Shown piece after piece: positions 7,267-14,890 of a stretch of DNA of 29,437 nt. Numbering within the stretch: position 1 is the stretch's first letter; every line of letters starts with the position of its first letter. The DNA comes from Tissierella sp032104385 (GTDB taxonomy: Bacteria > Bacillota > Clostridia > Tissierellales > Tissierellaceae). Made by a program: the position numbers and the translations under genes. The notes beneath the pieces are model-generated. The model was not told where the DNA came from, did not search any database, and was given only the letters and a program-made list of their open reading frames with translations. Location of the stretch: positions 1 through 29,437 of the forward strand of contig NZ_DAMCHJ010000022.1 of assembly GCF_032104385.1 (NCBI RefSeq). Reading direction: 5' to 3'.

Positions 7267-7686
7267 ATGTTAGAAGATAATTTTGATAAAAATTTTAAAA
7301 TATGGATTCCTCATCAAGATGTTGATGAAGTTTATGATATGGAAAATGCAGGCTTTCAGAGAGATGAAGGGTTTGTGGTATTATTAGTTCCAGACCATTT
7401 CGAGAAAGATAAACGTTCAGAATATAATTTAAAACTAGTGTGGGATGATGTATTTTCCTATATAGTTACTGATGAAAGTTATAGACCGGAGATGTGGAAA
7501 TCTAAAGAGGATTCTAATAACAAGATATGGACCTTTTATATAAGTGAATCTTCAGATTATCTAAATAAATTTAGAGAAGAAAATTATCTTGTACCTGAAA
7601 AAACATATCATTTTCTTATAGGAGGAACAAATCGAATGATTGACATCATATCTTCTGAATATCCAAAAGTTACTTTTATTAAATAA
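7267..7686 (+). CDS. Putative immunity protein of the upstream toxin tip
   Basis: This intact 139-residue acidic soluble protein contains FKIWIPHQDVDEVYDMENAG, FVVLLVPDH, LKLVWDDVFSYIVTDE and PEMWKSKED. It has no signal peptide or membrane segment. I do not recognise a named immunity family. The role is inferred from size, acidity and position directly after the toxin tip, the invariant order in polymorphic toxin loci. The ATG at 7267 is preferred over the GTG at 7255 because AGGCAGGTG (7249-7257) then sits 9 bases upstream. Its open frame contrasts with the broken toxin, as expected for an orphan immunity gene kept for protection. Confidence 0.6.
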   Translation: MLEDNFDKNFKIWIPHQDVDEVYDMENAGFQRDEGFVVLLVPDHFEKDKRSEYNLKLVWDDVFSYIVTDESYRPEMWKSKEDSNNKIWTFYISESSDYLNKFREENYLVPEKTYHFLIGGTNRMIDIISSEYPKVTFIK

Positions 7687-7905
7687 ATTAAATGTTTGAG
7701 TGGGATTAAAATAAAAAACTAAAGAAGGAAATAAAAGTATTAAAGAATTGAAAAAAGAAATAGCTGTAAAAAAGTTAGGCAGTTTAAAACAAAAGCTAAA
7801 GATTAAGAGATAGTTTTAATTGACACTCAGAATGATTTAAATAGACTTGTGGATTAGCAACTCTTTTTTAGATAAAATCCCACTTAATATAGATTTTATT
7901 TAATA
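7687..7905. other. Intergenic stretch with a short coding remnant and IS edge
   Basis: About 7736-7813 (+) reads SIKELKKEIAVKKLGSLKQK in one frame before a stop, with no start; it may be a scrap of another gene. A near repeat, AGTGGGATT at 7699-7707 and its complement AATCCCACT at 7876-7884, brackets the stretch and may mark an end of the IS3 remnant that begins at 7906. Nothing else is supported. Confidence 0.3.
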
Positions 7906-8225
7906 CTATGATGCTTTTACTAGCTTTAGAGCATTTGATTCTTTATATTCGATTGGCGAAATATAACCTAAAGAACCGTGAATTCTCAGGTTATTATATA
8001 AATAAACATCCTCTGCTAAGTCTAATTGAAGTTGCTCTAGGGTCTAAATTTTTTTCGTATATGAATTCTGTCTTCAATATTTTATTAGTAGTCTAACTAA
8101 CCCCATTGTCATAAGGAGTTTCTTTATTACTTAGAGACCTTTCTATTTTAAAAAGACTCAAAATACTATCTCCTAGTAGGTTATCATAGTCATTACCACA
8201 ATCTCAATAGAAAGCTTTTATATCT
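7906..8225 (-). pseudogene. IS3-family (IS150-type) transposase OrfB remnant
   Basis: On the minus strand this encodes broken pieces of the OrfB integrase domain. From about 8220 down they are DCGNDYDNLLGDSILSLFKI, ERSLSNKETPYDNGVS, a stop, NKILKTEF, and after frame changes TLEQLQLDLAEDVYLYNNLR and IHGSLGYISPIEYKESNALK ending at a TAG (7906-7908). These match the DRG...N, PYDNAVSES..K.LK and NxxRxHxxLGYxSP blocks of the DDE domain. At least two stops and one frameshift are present. It is distinct from the complete IS3 element at 10988. Confidence 0.85.
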
Positions 8226-8375
8226 TTTAATGTAAGAGATTTAAAGAAATAAGGTTAGTTTAGTAAGGATAGCATAAGTGATAATTAAGAGGTAAATCTT
8301 TGCTGGAAATGAACTTTTATAAAAAGGGTTGACTTTCCACCATAAATGACTTACCCTTAAATCAATAGTTGGAAA
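8226..8375. other. Non-coding leader between IS remnant and Fur box
   Basis: No gene is supported. The stretch holds stops in all frames and a possible promoter region for the AraC-type gene downstream; TTGACT at 8329-8334 could be a -35, but no clear -10 at normal spacing is seen. Confidence 0.3.
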
Positions 8376-8390
8376 TGATAATCGTTATCA
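8376..8390 (+). promoter_or_regulatory. Fur box (iron-responsive operator)
   Basis: TGATAATCGTTATCA is a near-perfect 7-1-7 inverted repeat matching the Fur consensus of Firmicutes (TGATAATnATTATCA) with one change. It lies 45 bases before the AraC-type start, the place expected for iron-dependent repression of an iron-uptake regulator. Confidence 0.75.
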
Positions 8391-8435
8391 ATTGGTTTCG
8401 ATTTGTTTTTAGTTAGTAAAGGAGGAGAATATAGC

Positions 8436-8936
8436 ATGGAAGTTGATTTTGATAAATTAATATGTAATTTTACAAACAACCATTTTGGCGTAGAAATCAT
8501 ACACTATAATTCAATAGATGTTGGAAGTAAAGGTTTTGAAAAAACTGCTCCATTACCAGGTTTTATATTTCCTATTAGTGGAATAGCTCAGTATTCTTTC
8601 AACGAAGCCTCTTATATTTCAGAAGTAGGTACTATAATACATGGAGGAGCCAATATGGATCTGGAGAAACAAGTTATTGGAAATAATAGATGTGAGAATA
8701 TAGTAGTTTTATACGATGTTAATTATTTAAGCAAAGACAAGCTAAATTTACATGATCTGCATTTTAAATTAGATATAAGAAAAAACACCAATCTGATATC
8801 TCTTCTATGGAAATTAAAAAACATTTCAGAAGAAAAACATGAAATCGCTAGATTTAAAAGGCAAAATATATTTAGAGCTATACTAGAAGAAATTTTTACA
8901 AGTGTACAAGATCCTGAAGATAAAGGTACAGATTAA
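8436..8936 (+). pseudogene. AraC-type regulator, sensor domain only (HTH lost)
   Basis: The 166-residue frame begins after a strong AAAGGAGGAG (8418-8427). The sequence (FEKTAPLPGFIFPISGIAQY, SFNEASYISEVGTIIHGG, LEKQVIGNNRCENIVVLYDV, then FKRQNIFRAILEEIF) looks like the cupin-type N-terminal domain and linker of AraC regulators that sit beside siderophore or haem ABC transporters. A full protein would continue with two helix-turn-helix motifs over about 100 residues; here it stops. What follows in another frame is the end of an unrelated SDR gene. With the Fur box, this suggests an iron-uptake locus removed by a deletion. It may still be expressed as a DNA-binding-dead sensor. Confidence 0.6.
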
Positions 8937-8937
8937 T

Positions 8938-9288
8938 GTGTTCATAGATGCAATTCATAATTCAAAAATAGTAGGACAAGCATATAATGTAACACATCCT
9001 GAATCTGTTAGTTGGAGTGAATATATTGATATAGTTATGAAGATAGTTGGAAAAAAGGTAAACATACAAAAAATAGATTCTAAATTAAACATAAATTCAA
9101 GACAATATTTTCCGTTCAGAGATTGTACTTATTTATTAGATATATCAAAGCTTAGAAAAGATGGATTAAGTAATCCTAAGATAACTTTAACAGAAGGATT
9201 AAAGCGGACATATGAATGGTATTGCAAAGAAAAACCTTCTTTAAATGATAAAAAAATGATAAGAATAGAAGAGGTACTGAAAATGTAG
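8938..9288 (+). pseudogene. NAD-dependent epimerase/SDR, C-terminal fragment
   Basis: This frame reads VFIDAIHNSKIVGQAYNVTH, then PESVSWSEYIDIVMKIVGKK, LLDISKLRKDGLSNPK and TEGLKRTYEWYCKEKP. This is the typical end of an extended SDR protein (NAD-dependent epimerase/dehydratase), which binds the sugar or other substrate. The Rossmann NAD-binding GxxGxxG and the YxxxK catalytic part are absent. It begins within bases of the AraC fragment's stop, in another frame, so the joint at about 8915-8940 looks like a deletion scar. Confidence 0.7.
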
Positions 9289-9674
9289 TAATATTTAATT
9301 TGTTTTAGTGATTCATTAGTCTATTGATTTAGAAACTATATACAAATGTCAATGAATTTTTTGCACCTCCCGTGATGCTGACCAATTCGCTAGTATTACT
9401 GTAAGTGCTGAAGAACTTGTCACTAGTTATATTATCTAGAAAGATAGTAAAAATAATCGTGCTCCTGTATTTCATGCTATTAGTTTTAAAGATAATAATT
9501 TAACGAAATAATCAATGAAAAAACTATCCACCGATATATAAGGTGTATTTAGCTTGTGTAATAACTGACCTTAGAAAAGATATTTGAACTAAGTATAGTA
9601 AACTCAGGGCTAAATCCAATTTGTAGATGAATTATTACGCATAACTTATATTATGTAAAAGGGAGATATATTGT
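9289..9674. other. Intergenic stretch with a decayed coding scrap
   Basis: About 9373-9510 (+) reads DADQFASITVSAEELVTSYI, a stop, then NNRAPVFHAISFKDNN in the same frame, without a start codon or ribosome site. I cannot assign it to a family. The rest, up to the GGGAG before 9675, shows no gene. Confidence 0.3.
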
Positions 9675-10196
9675 ATGAATTAGACAATAAATATTGAAAC
9701 AAATCGTTGTATATGAATCCCTGTACCAGAGATTCATGTAAAAGAAATATTTAAGCATTTTAATGAACGAATAATTACATATATGGCTCCACAGGTGCCT
9801 AAAAATATAGATGAGACATATGAGATTATAAAAAGGTTTATAAATAGCAGAGAAAATAATACAGATTATATCTATGCAATCACTTTAAAATCAAATGATG
9901 AATTTATTGGAATTGTTGCATTACATAATTTAAAGGATGAAATGCCTGAACTTGGTATATGGACTAAGGTTTGTTCTCATGGAAATTATTACGGTAGAGA
10001 GGCCATTGGTGGTATAATTGATTATGCTAAAACTTTAGGGATTAAGAAATTTTGTTATCCTGTTGACAAAAGAAATATTCCGAGTAAAAAAATAGCAATT
10101 TTTTATAATGGTAAATTGTTAACAGAGTGTAAAAAAATTCAAACTTCTGATGGACGAATATTTCAAGAGGAAATATATAAAATTATAATTTCGTAG
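9675..10196 (+). pseudogene. GNAT acetyltransferase with two early stops
   Basis: An ATG at 9675 with GGGAG upstream opens a frame interrupted by TAG at codon 3 and TGA at codon 14, then open to 10196 (about 173 codons in all). The remaining sequence (IKRFINSRENNTDYIYAITL, DEFIGIVALHNL, PELGIWTKVCSHGNYYGREA, IGGIIDYAKTLGIKKF) is that of a RimJ/RimL-like GNAT N-acetyltransferase, with the acetyl-CoA binding stretch near GxYYGREA. An internal start at 9783 would remove the first two strands. An inactive gene is most likely. Confidence 0.75.
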
Positions 10197-10260
10197 TATT
10201 TATATTATAGTCATCAGTAGTAATGTACGAAGTAGAATTGTGCCTAAAGGAGGATATATA

Positions 10261-10851
10261 ATGATTATTTGGTTAAATCGTGCATTTGGTTCTGGAAAAA
10301 CGACATGTGCCTTTGAATTAAATAGAAGACTTCCTAATTCCTTTGTTTATGATCCTGAAAATATTGGATATTTTATTCGTAATAATACACCAAAAGGGAT
10401 TCACAAGTCTGATTTTCAAGACCATGGACAATGGCGATTATTTAATTATGAAATGTTAAAATATATTGCCACGTAATATTGGGGTATAATTATTGTACCT
10501 ATGACCATCAATAATCATCAATATTATGAGGAAATAATCCAAAAACTTATAGATGATGGTATAATTCTAAAGCATTATATTTTGTATGCTAATAAAGAAA
10601 CCATATTAAAACGATTGAATAAACGACTTGAACGAGGTGAAACTTGGGTAAAATCTCAAATTGATCGTTGTATTGAAGTTTTTGATACTGAAATTACTGA
10701 AGAAAAAATCATAACAGATAATAGAAATATTGGCTATGTCGTTGAAGAAATTGCAAAAAGAAGTGGAGTAATTCTTTTACCAGACAAAAGAACATTTTTG
10801 AAAAAAGGGATTGATAGAGCAATAACCTTAATAAAACATATACGTCAATAA
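10261..10851 (+). pseudogene. TmrB-like P-loop kinase with one in-frame stop
   Basis: After AAAGGAGG (10245-10252) the frame starts MIIWLNRAFGSGKTTCAFEL, a Walker A P-loop, and runs to 10851 as 196 codons with a single TAA at codon 72 (10474-10476). The rest (YWGIIIVPMTI, QIDRCIEVFDTEI, TDNRNIGYVVEEIA) follows Bacillus subtilis TmrB, the tunicamycin-resistance ATP-binding protein (197 residues), almost residue for residue in layout. The stop replaces one residue between two conserved blocks; no bases are inserted or lost. The gene has probably died recently, or is made as two fragments from the ATG at 10501. Confidence 0.82.
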
Positions 10852-10863
10852 AGAGATCTTATT

Positions 10864-10899
10864 AATTACGATGCATAATTTACGTTCTGCATCGTAATT
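10864..10899 (+). terminator. Perfect 12-bp hairpin after the kinase gene
   Basis: AATTACGATGCA (10864-10875) pairs exactly with TGCATCGTAATT (10888-10899). There is no T-run directly after it, so it may be a weak terminator or processing hairpin. Confidence 0.5.
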
Positions 10900-10940
10900 G
10901 ATAAAAAATAATACTTAGTCAAATTTAAGATGAAAACTAT

Positions 10941-10984
10941 AGATGTATTAGAATCTTTTATATTCTAATACATCTATTTTTATA
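10941..10984 (+). repeat. Dispersed hairpin repeat, copy 2 (strong terminator)
   Basis: A perfect 14-bp stem AGATGTATTAGAAT / ATTCTAATACATCT (10941-10954, 10962-10975) with a 7-base loop is followed by ATTTTTATAC. It works as an intrinsic terminator on paper and is homologous to the elements at 145-187 and 16987-17031. The IS3 element begins 4 bases after it. Confidence 0.7.
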
Positions 10985-10994
10985 CAATGGATCG

Positions 10995-11841
10995 TCAACA
11001 CTTATTTAGACAGTTTTTAAGGTTATGTAATTTATATTGTCTAGGGCTTAAATATCCTAGTGCCCCATGAATCCTAATATTATTAAACCAATTAACATAG
11101 TCTGCTAGCATAATTTCTAACTGCTCTAAGCTTTCAAAACGATAGTTATTAACAAATTCAGTTTTAAATATTTTGAAGGTGGCTTCAGCTACAGCATTAT
11201 CATAAGGACAGCCTTTCATACTTAAAGAACGCTTAATTTTGAATGTATCTAGGACTTCATCTATTATTTTATTTTTGAATTCGTTACCTCGATCTGTATG
11301 AAATAAAGTAATATTATCTAACCTAGTTTTAATCTTTGAAAATGCTTTATAAACAAGCTTTGCATCCTTGTTAGTACCAGCGCTATAACCTATTATTTCT
11401 CTATTAAATAGGTCAACTAACATACATACATACATAGTTCCATATTTTATTAGCTCTAATATATGTTAAATCACTGACTACAGTGGCATAAGGCCGATTT
11501 GTATTGAATTCTCTATTTAGTTCATTGGCAACCTTTGATTCATTACATTTATCTATATGAGGCTTGAATTGAGCAACTGTATAGTTTGATACTAAGCCAT
11601 TTTGCTTCATCATTCTACCTATTTTTCTTCTAGATACTATATAGCCTGCTTTTTTAAGCTTTACTTTGATTTTTCTAGTGCCATAGTTGTTTCTATTTGA
11701 TTTAAATATATCTATAACCTTTGGTGCTATCTCATCTGTAGACTCTTTGACTTTTGATTCATAGTAATAGGTACTTCTAGGGATTTGTAGGACTTTACAC
11801 ATTGCTGATATACTGTATTTGTGAGTATTACTTTTTATCAC
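10995..11841 (-). pseudogene. IS3 OrfB transposase, frameshifted by a 4-bp slippage
   Basis: OrfB starts at a GTG (11841, VIKSNTHKYSISAMCKVLQI) and has the HTH_21 region (YGTRKIKVKLKKAGYIVSRR) and rve integrase core. DDE blocks include SDLTYIRANKIWNYVCM, FHTDRGNEFKNKIIDE and a final E in PYDNAVAEATFKIFKTEF. The reading frame breaks at a run of four CATA units (11421-11436 on the plus strand). Removing one unit restores NYVCMLVDLFNREIIGYS. The break leaves a 142-residue N-terminal part and a 146-residue C-terminal part, so no active full-length transposase is made. Confidence 0.9.
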
Positions 11842-11843
11842 AT

Positions 11844-12107
11844 TTACTTTCGTCCAAATATCAGCGCCGCTTGCTTTAAAATATCATTCTCCATCTTTAA
11901 TTGTTAATTTTCTTCTGGGGAACGATTATCTTTTTCCTTGAAAGATCCAGTAGTTTGGCTTCTTTTGATCCAGATATTAAAAGCGGTAGGTGTTAAGTCA
12001 TATTCAGCCATAATATCTTTCTTAGGCTTACCACTTTCGTATAGTTTCACCATCTGTTCTTTGAATTCAGGGGTATAGGTTCTTCTTTCTCTCTTGTCAT
12101 ATAAACT
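11844..12107 (-). pseudogene. IS3 OrfA, start damaged and one in-frame stop
   Basis: The minus-strand frame reads SLYDKRERRTYTPEFKEQMV, then KLYESGKPKKDIMAEYDLTP, IWIKRSQTTGSFKEKDNRSP, EEN, a TAA, and QLKMENDILKQAALIFGRK before the final TAA at 11844-11846. This is the HTH_Tnp_1 plus leucine-zipper protein of IS3 elements. No ATG, GTG or TTG lies in frame after the ribosome site (AAAAGGAG near 12112-12119); ATAGTTTAT looks like ATGAGTTTAT with one base lost. The internal stop comes with loss of part of the zipper. Confidence 0.8.
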
Positions 12108-12180
12108 ATTCTCCTTTTAATATATTGATATTAGTTTACATGACCTTAATTTAGTTGTCTAGTTTATTGTAACCTATCCA

Positions 12181-12440
12181 GAAGCTTATCTACAACACTA
12201 AAAAACTACAATACAAATACGTCAAGGGCCAATTCGTGGATTTAATAGAAAGTATTATATCTTAGCTAAGAACAAGTATGTTGGCAATCAAACTATAGTT
12301 ATGAAGGTTTTTTTAATTTTAACGGTGGAATGTGGATTTGAGTGTCATGAAAGAGCAAAAACTTTTTATAAAAGAACAATATTATTACTTAACCAAAAGG
12401 GAATATTTGAAATCATAATTATATTATTATACAATTAAAT
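12181..12440 (+). other. Decayed coding remnant between the IS and the two-component operon
   Basis: One frame is open from about 12201 to a TAA at 12436-12438 and reads IRQGPIRGFNRKYYILAKNK, then YVGNQTIVMKVFLILTVE. It has no start with a ribosome site, and no family is recognised. It may be the end of a gene cut by the IS3 element. Confidence 0.3.
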
Positions 12441-12460
12441 AGATAGAATAAAGTTTTGTA

Positions 12461-12490
12461 TTGATAAAATTCTACTATTAAGAGTATTAT
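12461..12490 (+). promoter_or_regulatory. Putative promoter of the two-component operon
   Basis: TTGATA (12461-12466) and TATTAT (12485-12490) are separated by 18 bases and lie 42 bases before the response-regulator ATG. Confidence 0.45.
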
Positions 12491-12531
12491 CTGCCTAAAA
12501 ATTGTAAATTTAAGGGGGTTAAAAATGATAT

Positions 12532-13221
12532 ATGAGTTATTCAATTTATGTAGCTGATGATGAAAGAAATATAAGAGAATTAATACAATCTTTTTTAGAA
12601 GATGAAGGATTTAGGGTCAAATTATTTGAGACTGGAGATGCACTACTTTGTGAGTTTGAAGAGATTCCTGCTGATTTAGTTATATTGGATGTCATGATGC
12701 CGGGAACAGATGGATTTAGCATTTGTTCATCCATTCGCAAAAAGTCGGATGTCCCGATTATTTTGCTTACTGCTCGTGGAACCGATGCAGATTATGTTAC
12801 AGGTTTTACATTGGGTTGCGATGATTATTTTGCTAAGCCTTTTTCTCCTATTAAACTTACTATGAGAGTTAAAGCGATTTTTAAACGACTATCAAAAGAG
12901 AAAGAAAAAACAACAGATGACAAACTGAACTTTGGTGACATTGTGTTATATCCCATGCAAAAAACAGCATATTGTAAAAATAAAGAATTAAAACTTACTA
13001 ATACAGAGTATTCACTACTAAGTTATTTAATTGAAAATAAGGACAAGGCAATTTCCCGTGAAGAGTTGCTCAATGTAATATGGGGTTATGATAGTTTTGT
13101 AGAAACAAGAGTTACTGATGATACAATAAAAAGGTTGCGAAAAAAAATACTTACTCATAATAGCAATATATCCATTGAGACAGTTTGGGGATTTGGATTT
13201 AAGTTGAATCTGAAAGATTAG
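12532..13221 (+). CDS. OmpR/PhoB-family response regulator
   Basis: This 229-residue protein has an N-terminal receiver domain with the acidic pair D9-D10, phospho-acceptor D53 (LVILDVMMP), T80 and K102 (YFAKPF). A C-terminal winged-helix Trans_reg_C domain follows (KLTNTEYSLLSYLIENKDKA, VWGFGFKLN). It should be phosphorylated by the histidine kinase encoded 9 bases downstream and bind direct repeats; a candidate repeat lies at 14743-14760. The start is odd. AAGGGGG (12512-12518) is ideally placed for an ATG at 12525, which gives only a 10-codon out-of-frame ORF, while the true ATG at 12532 lies 13 bases away. Confidence 0.93.
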   Translation: MSYSIYVADDERNIRELIQSFLEDEGFRVKLFETGDALLCEFEEIPADLVILDVMMPGTDGFSICSSIRKKSDVPIILLTARGTDADYVTGFTLGCDDYFAKPFSPIKLTMRVKAIFKRLSKEKEKTTDDKLNFGDIVLYPMQKTAYCKNKELKLTNTEYSLLSYLIENKDKAISREELLNVIWGYDSFVETRVTDDTIKRLRKKILTHNSNISIETVWGFGFKLNLKD

Positions 13222-13230
13222 GCGATAATA

Positions 13231-14682
13231 ATGAAAATAAAACAAAGAAAAAAAGTAAAAAAATTAAAGTTAAGTCTATTTTTAATTCCATCCAGTGTAA
13301 TACTTATAGCATTTTGTTTAATATTAGCAACATTTAATATTGTAATTCATCAATATATAGAGAAATTAACTGCTAAAGAAATCAATAGAGAGTTTAAAAT
13401 TTTTGATATATATTACTATGGTTCTAATTACTTAAACAATCATCAAAATAATGGGAAGGATAAAAATGATTTGGAGTTTTTCATTACAGTCTACTATGCT
13501 ATACTTGATGAGAACTACAATGCTCTAATACCAAATGATAAATTATATTCAGAGTTAGAACAAGAAAGAATACAAGTAATTGCAAAATACTTTAGAGAAA
13601 ATCGCAACATTATTAGTAAGAATCAAGCAATTATGTTAAAGCATGATCGCAATACTTTTTACATCAAACCCAAAATTTATCATGGGAAATCTGATGGATA
13701 TTGTGTTTTAAAAGATACTTCTCATGAAGCAAAGGATTTTACTGTAATCGTATATGCCAATATAACACCAATGCAAAATTTCGTGGACTTAATACACAAG
13801 ATATTAGGTTTATTAATGATCTTGTCAGGAATTATTTCAATCTTTGTTATCTTAAGAATGACAAAAAAAATTGATAATTCTTTCAATAAGTTAAAAAAAT
13901 ATATTATAGACGTAGGGGAGCGTAAGGCTTTACAAGAACTAGATGTATTAGATTACCGAGAGTTTAACGATGTTGGAAAGACAGTACAAAAAATGTCAAA
14001 AATGATAGACCAAGCTGAAGAAAGTGAAAAACAATTTTTTCAAAATGCGTCACATGAATTACGTACTCCTTTGATGTCAATACAAGGATATGCAGAAGCC
14101 ATTGAATCAGGTGTTATCAAGGACAATAAAAAATCAGCAAGTATCATAATCAAGGAAAGTAAAAAAATGTCATCTCTAGTTGATGAAATCTTGTTTTTAT
14201 CCAAAATGGATATGGATCATAGTAAAATGAATCAAGAAATAATTGAATTAAAAGAGTTGATATACGACTGTTCTTGGAGAATTAAAGGTAATGCCGATAA
14301 AAGAAACCTGAATATTGAACATATTTTTCTTGAAGATAATGCATACATATTTGGAGATGAACAACGCTTGGAGAGAGCTTTTTTAAATGTTCTTTCCAAT
14401 GCTACACGGTATGCAAAAACAACAATTAAAATTATTTGTGAAGGTAAAGAAGAGAATATTGTTATATCAATTATTGATGATGGAAATGGAATATCTAATA
14501 AAGATTTGCCGCATATTTTTGAACGATTTTATAAGGGAGAGGATGGGAATTTTGGAATAGGATTATCGATTACTAGGGATATAATAAATGAACACGAAGG
14601 AAATATTAATGTAATTTCTCAGAAAGGTAATACAAGATTTGTTATAAGTATTCCAAAATATAAACGGAAGAACTTCGCCTAG
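13231..14682 (+). CDS. Membrane sensor histidine kinase
   Basis: The product has 483 residues: TM1 near 13-40 (LSLFLIPSSVILIAFCLILA), an outer sensor region of about 145 residues, TM2 near 190-209 (ILGLLMILSGIISIFVIL), a HAMP-like linker, a HisKA domain with the phosphorylated His275 in NASHELRTPLMSIQGYAEA, and a HATPase_c domain. ATP-binding boxes are visible: N in FLNVLSNATRYAK, G1 DDGNGIS (416-422), F box IFERFYKG, G2 NFGIGLSI. It forms a two-gene unit with the regulator upstream and senses an unknown envelope signal. A secreted protein gene follows after its own promoter. It looks intact; the ribosome site before the ATG is weak, suggesting coupling to the regulator gene. Confidence 0.93.
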   Translation: MKIKQRKKVKKLKLSLFLIPSSVILIAFCLILATFNIVIHQYIEKLTAKEINREFKIFDIYYYGSNYLNNHQNNGKDKNDLEFFITVYYAILDENYNALIPNDKLYSELEQERIQVIAKYFRENRNIISKNQAIMLKHDRNTFYIKPKIYHGKSDGYCVLKDTSHEAKDFTVIVYANITPMQNFVDLIHKILGLLMILSGIISIFVILRMTKKIDNSFNKLKKYIIDVGERKALQELDVLDYREFNDVGKTVQKMSKMIDQAEESEKQFFQNASHELRTPLMSIQGYAEAIESGVIKDNKKSASIIIKESKKMSSLVDEILFLSKMDMDHSKMNQEIIELKELIYDCSWRIKGNADKRNLNIEHIFLEDNAYIFGDEQRLERAFLNVLSNATRYAKTTIKIICEGKEENIVISIIDDGNGISNKDLPHIFERFYKGEDGNFGIGLSITRDIINEHEGNINVISQKGNTRFVISIPKYKRKNFA

Positions 14683-14742
14683 CTATGTACTATAGATTTA
14701 GGAGAAAATCATATAATTATATAAATTTACTTAATACAATTT

Positions 14743-14760
14743 TGCCACATATCTGCCACA
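14743..14760 (+). promoter_or_regulatory. Direct repeat TGCCACA x2, likely response-regulator site
   Basis: Two exact TGCCACA copies (14743-14749, 14754-14760) start 11 bases apart, one helical turn, as in OmpR/PhoB tandem half-sites. They lie between the kinase gene and the secreted-protein promoter, about 44 bases before the TATAAT. Binding by the regulator encoded at 12532 is inferred. Confidence 0.55.
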
Positions 14761-14780
14761 AACTTGATACAGTTTTAAGG

Positions 14781-14809
14781 ATATTTTTCCCAAATGTTTT
14801 GTTTATAAT
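14781..14809 (+). promoter_or_regulatory. Promoter of the secreted coiled-coil gene
   Basis: A consensus TATAAT at 14804-14809 has only a poor -35 (ATATTT, 14781-14786) at 17 bases. A weak -35 with an upstream tandem repeat is what an activator-dependent promoter looks like. Confidence 0.5.
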
Positions 14810-14890
14810 AAATACAGATGGTAAGTTAAGACAGAATTCTTAACAATATAAAATCATCTAAAATAAAATTAAGAGGAGATGTTAAACAAA

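Larger units (their letters stand above)
10988..12180 (-). mobile_element. Complete IS3-family element (IS150-like), about 1193 bp
   Basis: The element is bounded by imperfect inverted repeats. Left reads TGGATCGTCAACAC, then TTATTTAGACA (10988-11012). Right, read inward, begins TGGATAGGTTACAA and continues to TAGACA (12180 down to about 12156); both share TGGAT, ACA and TAGACA at the same spacing. It holds minus-strand orfA (11844-12107) and orfB (10995-11841), together the usual DDE transposase pair. No clear 3-4 bp target duplication is seen (flanks ACAA and GAAG). Both ORFs carry disabling changes. Confidence 0.85.

Noticed and set aside
13027..13245. Minus-strand frame opposite the regulator/kinase junction
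   Set aside because: It lies across two intact genes and shows no motif.
14879..14890. Earlier ATG start for the secreted coiled-coil protein
   Set aside because: It touches the GAGGAG ribosome site with no spacing; the ATG at 14891 is better placed.
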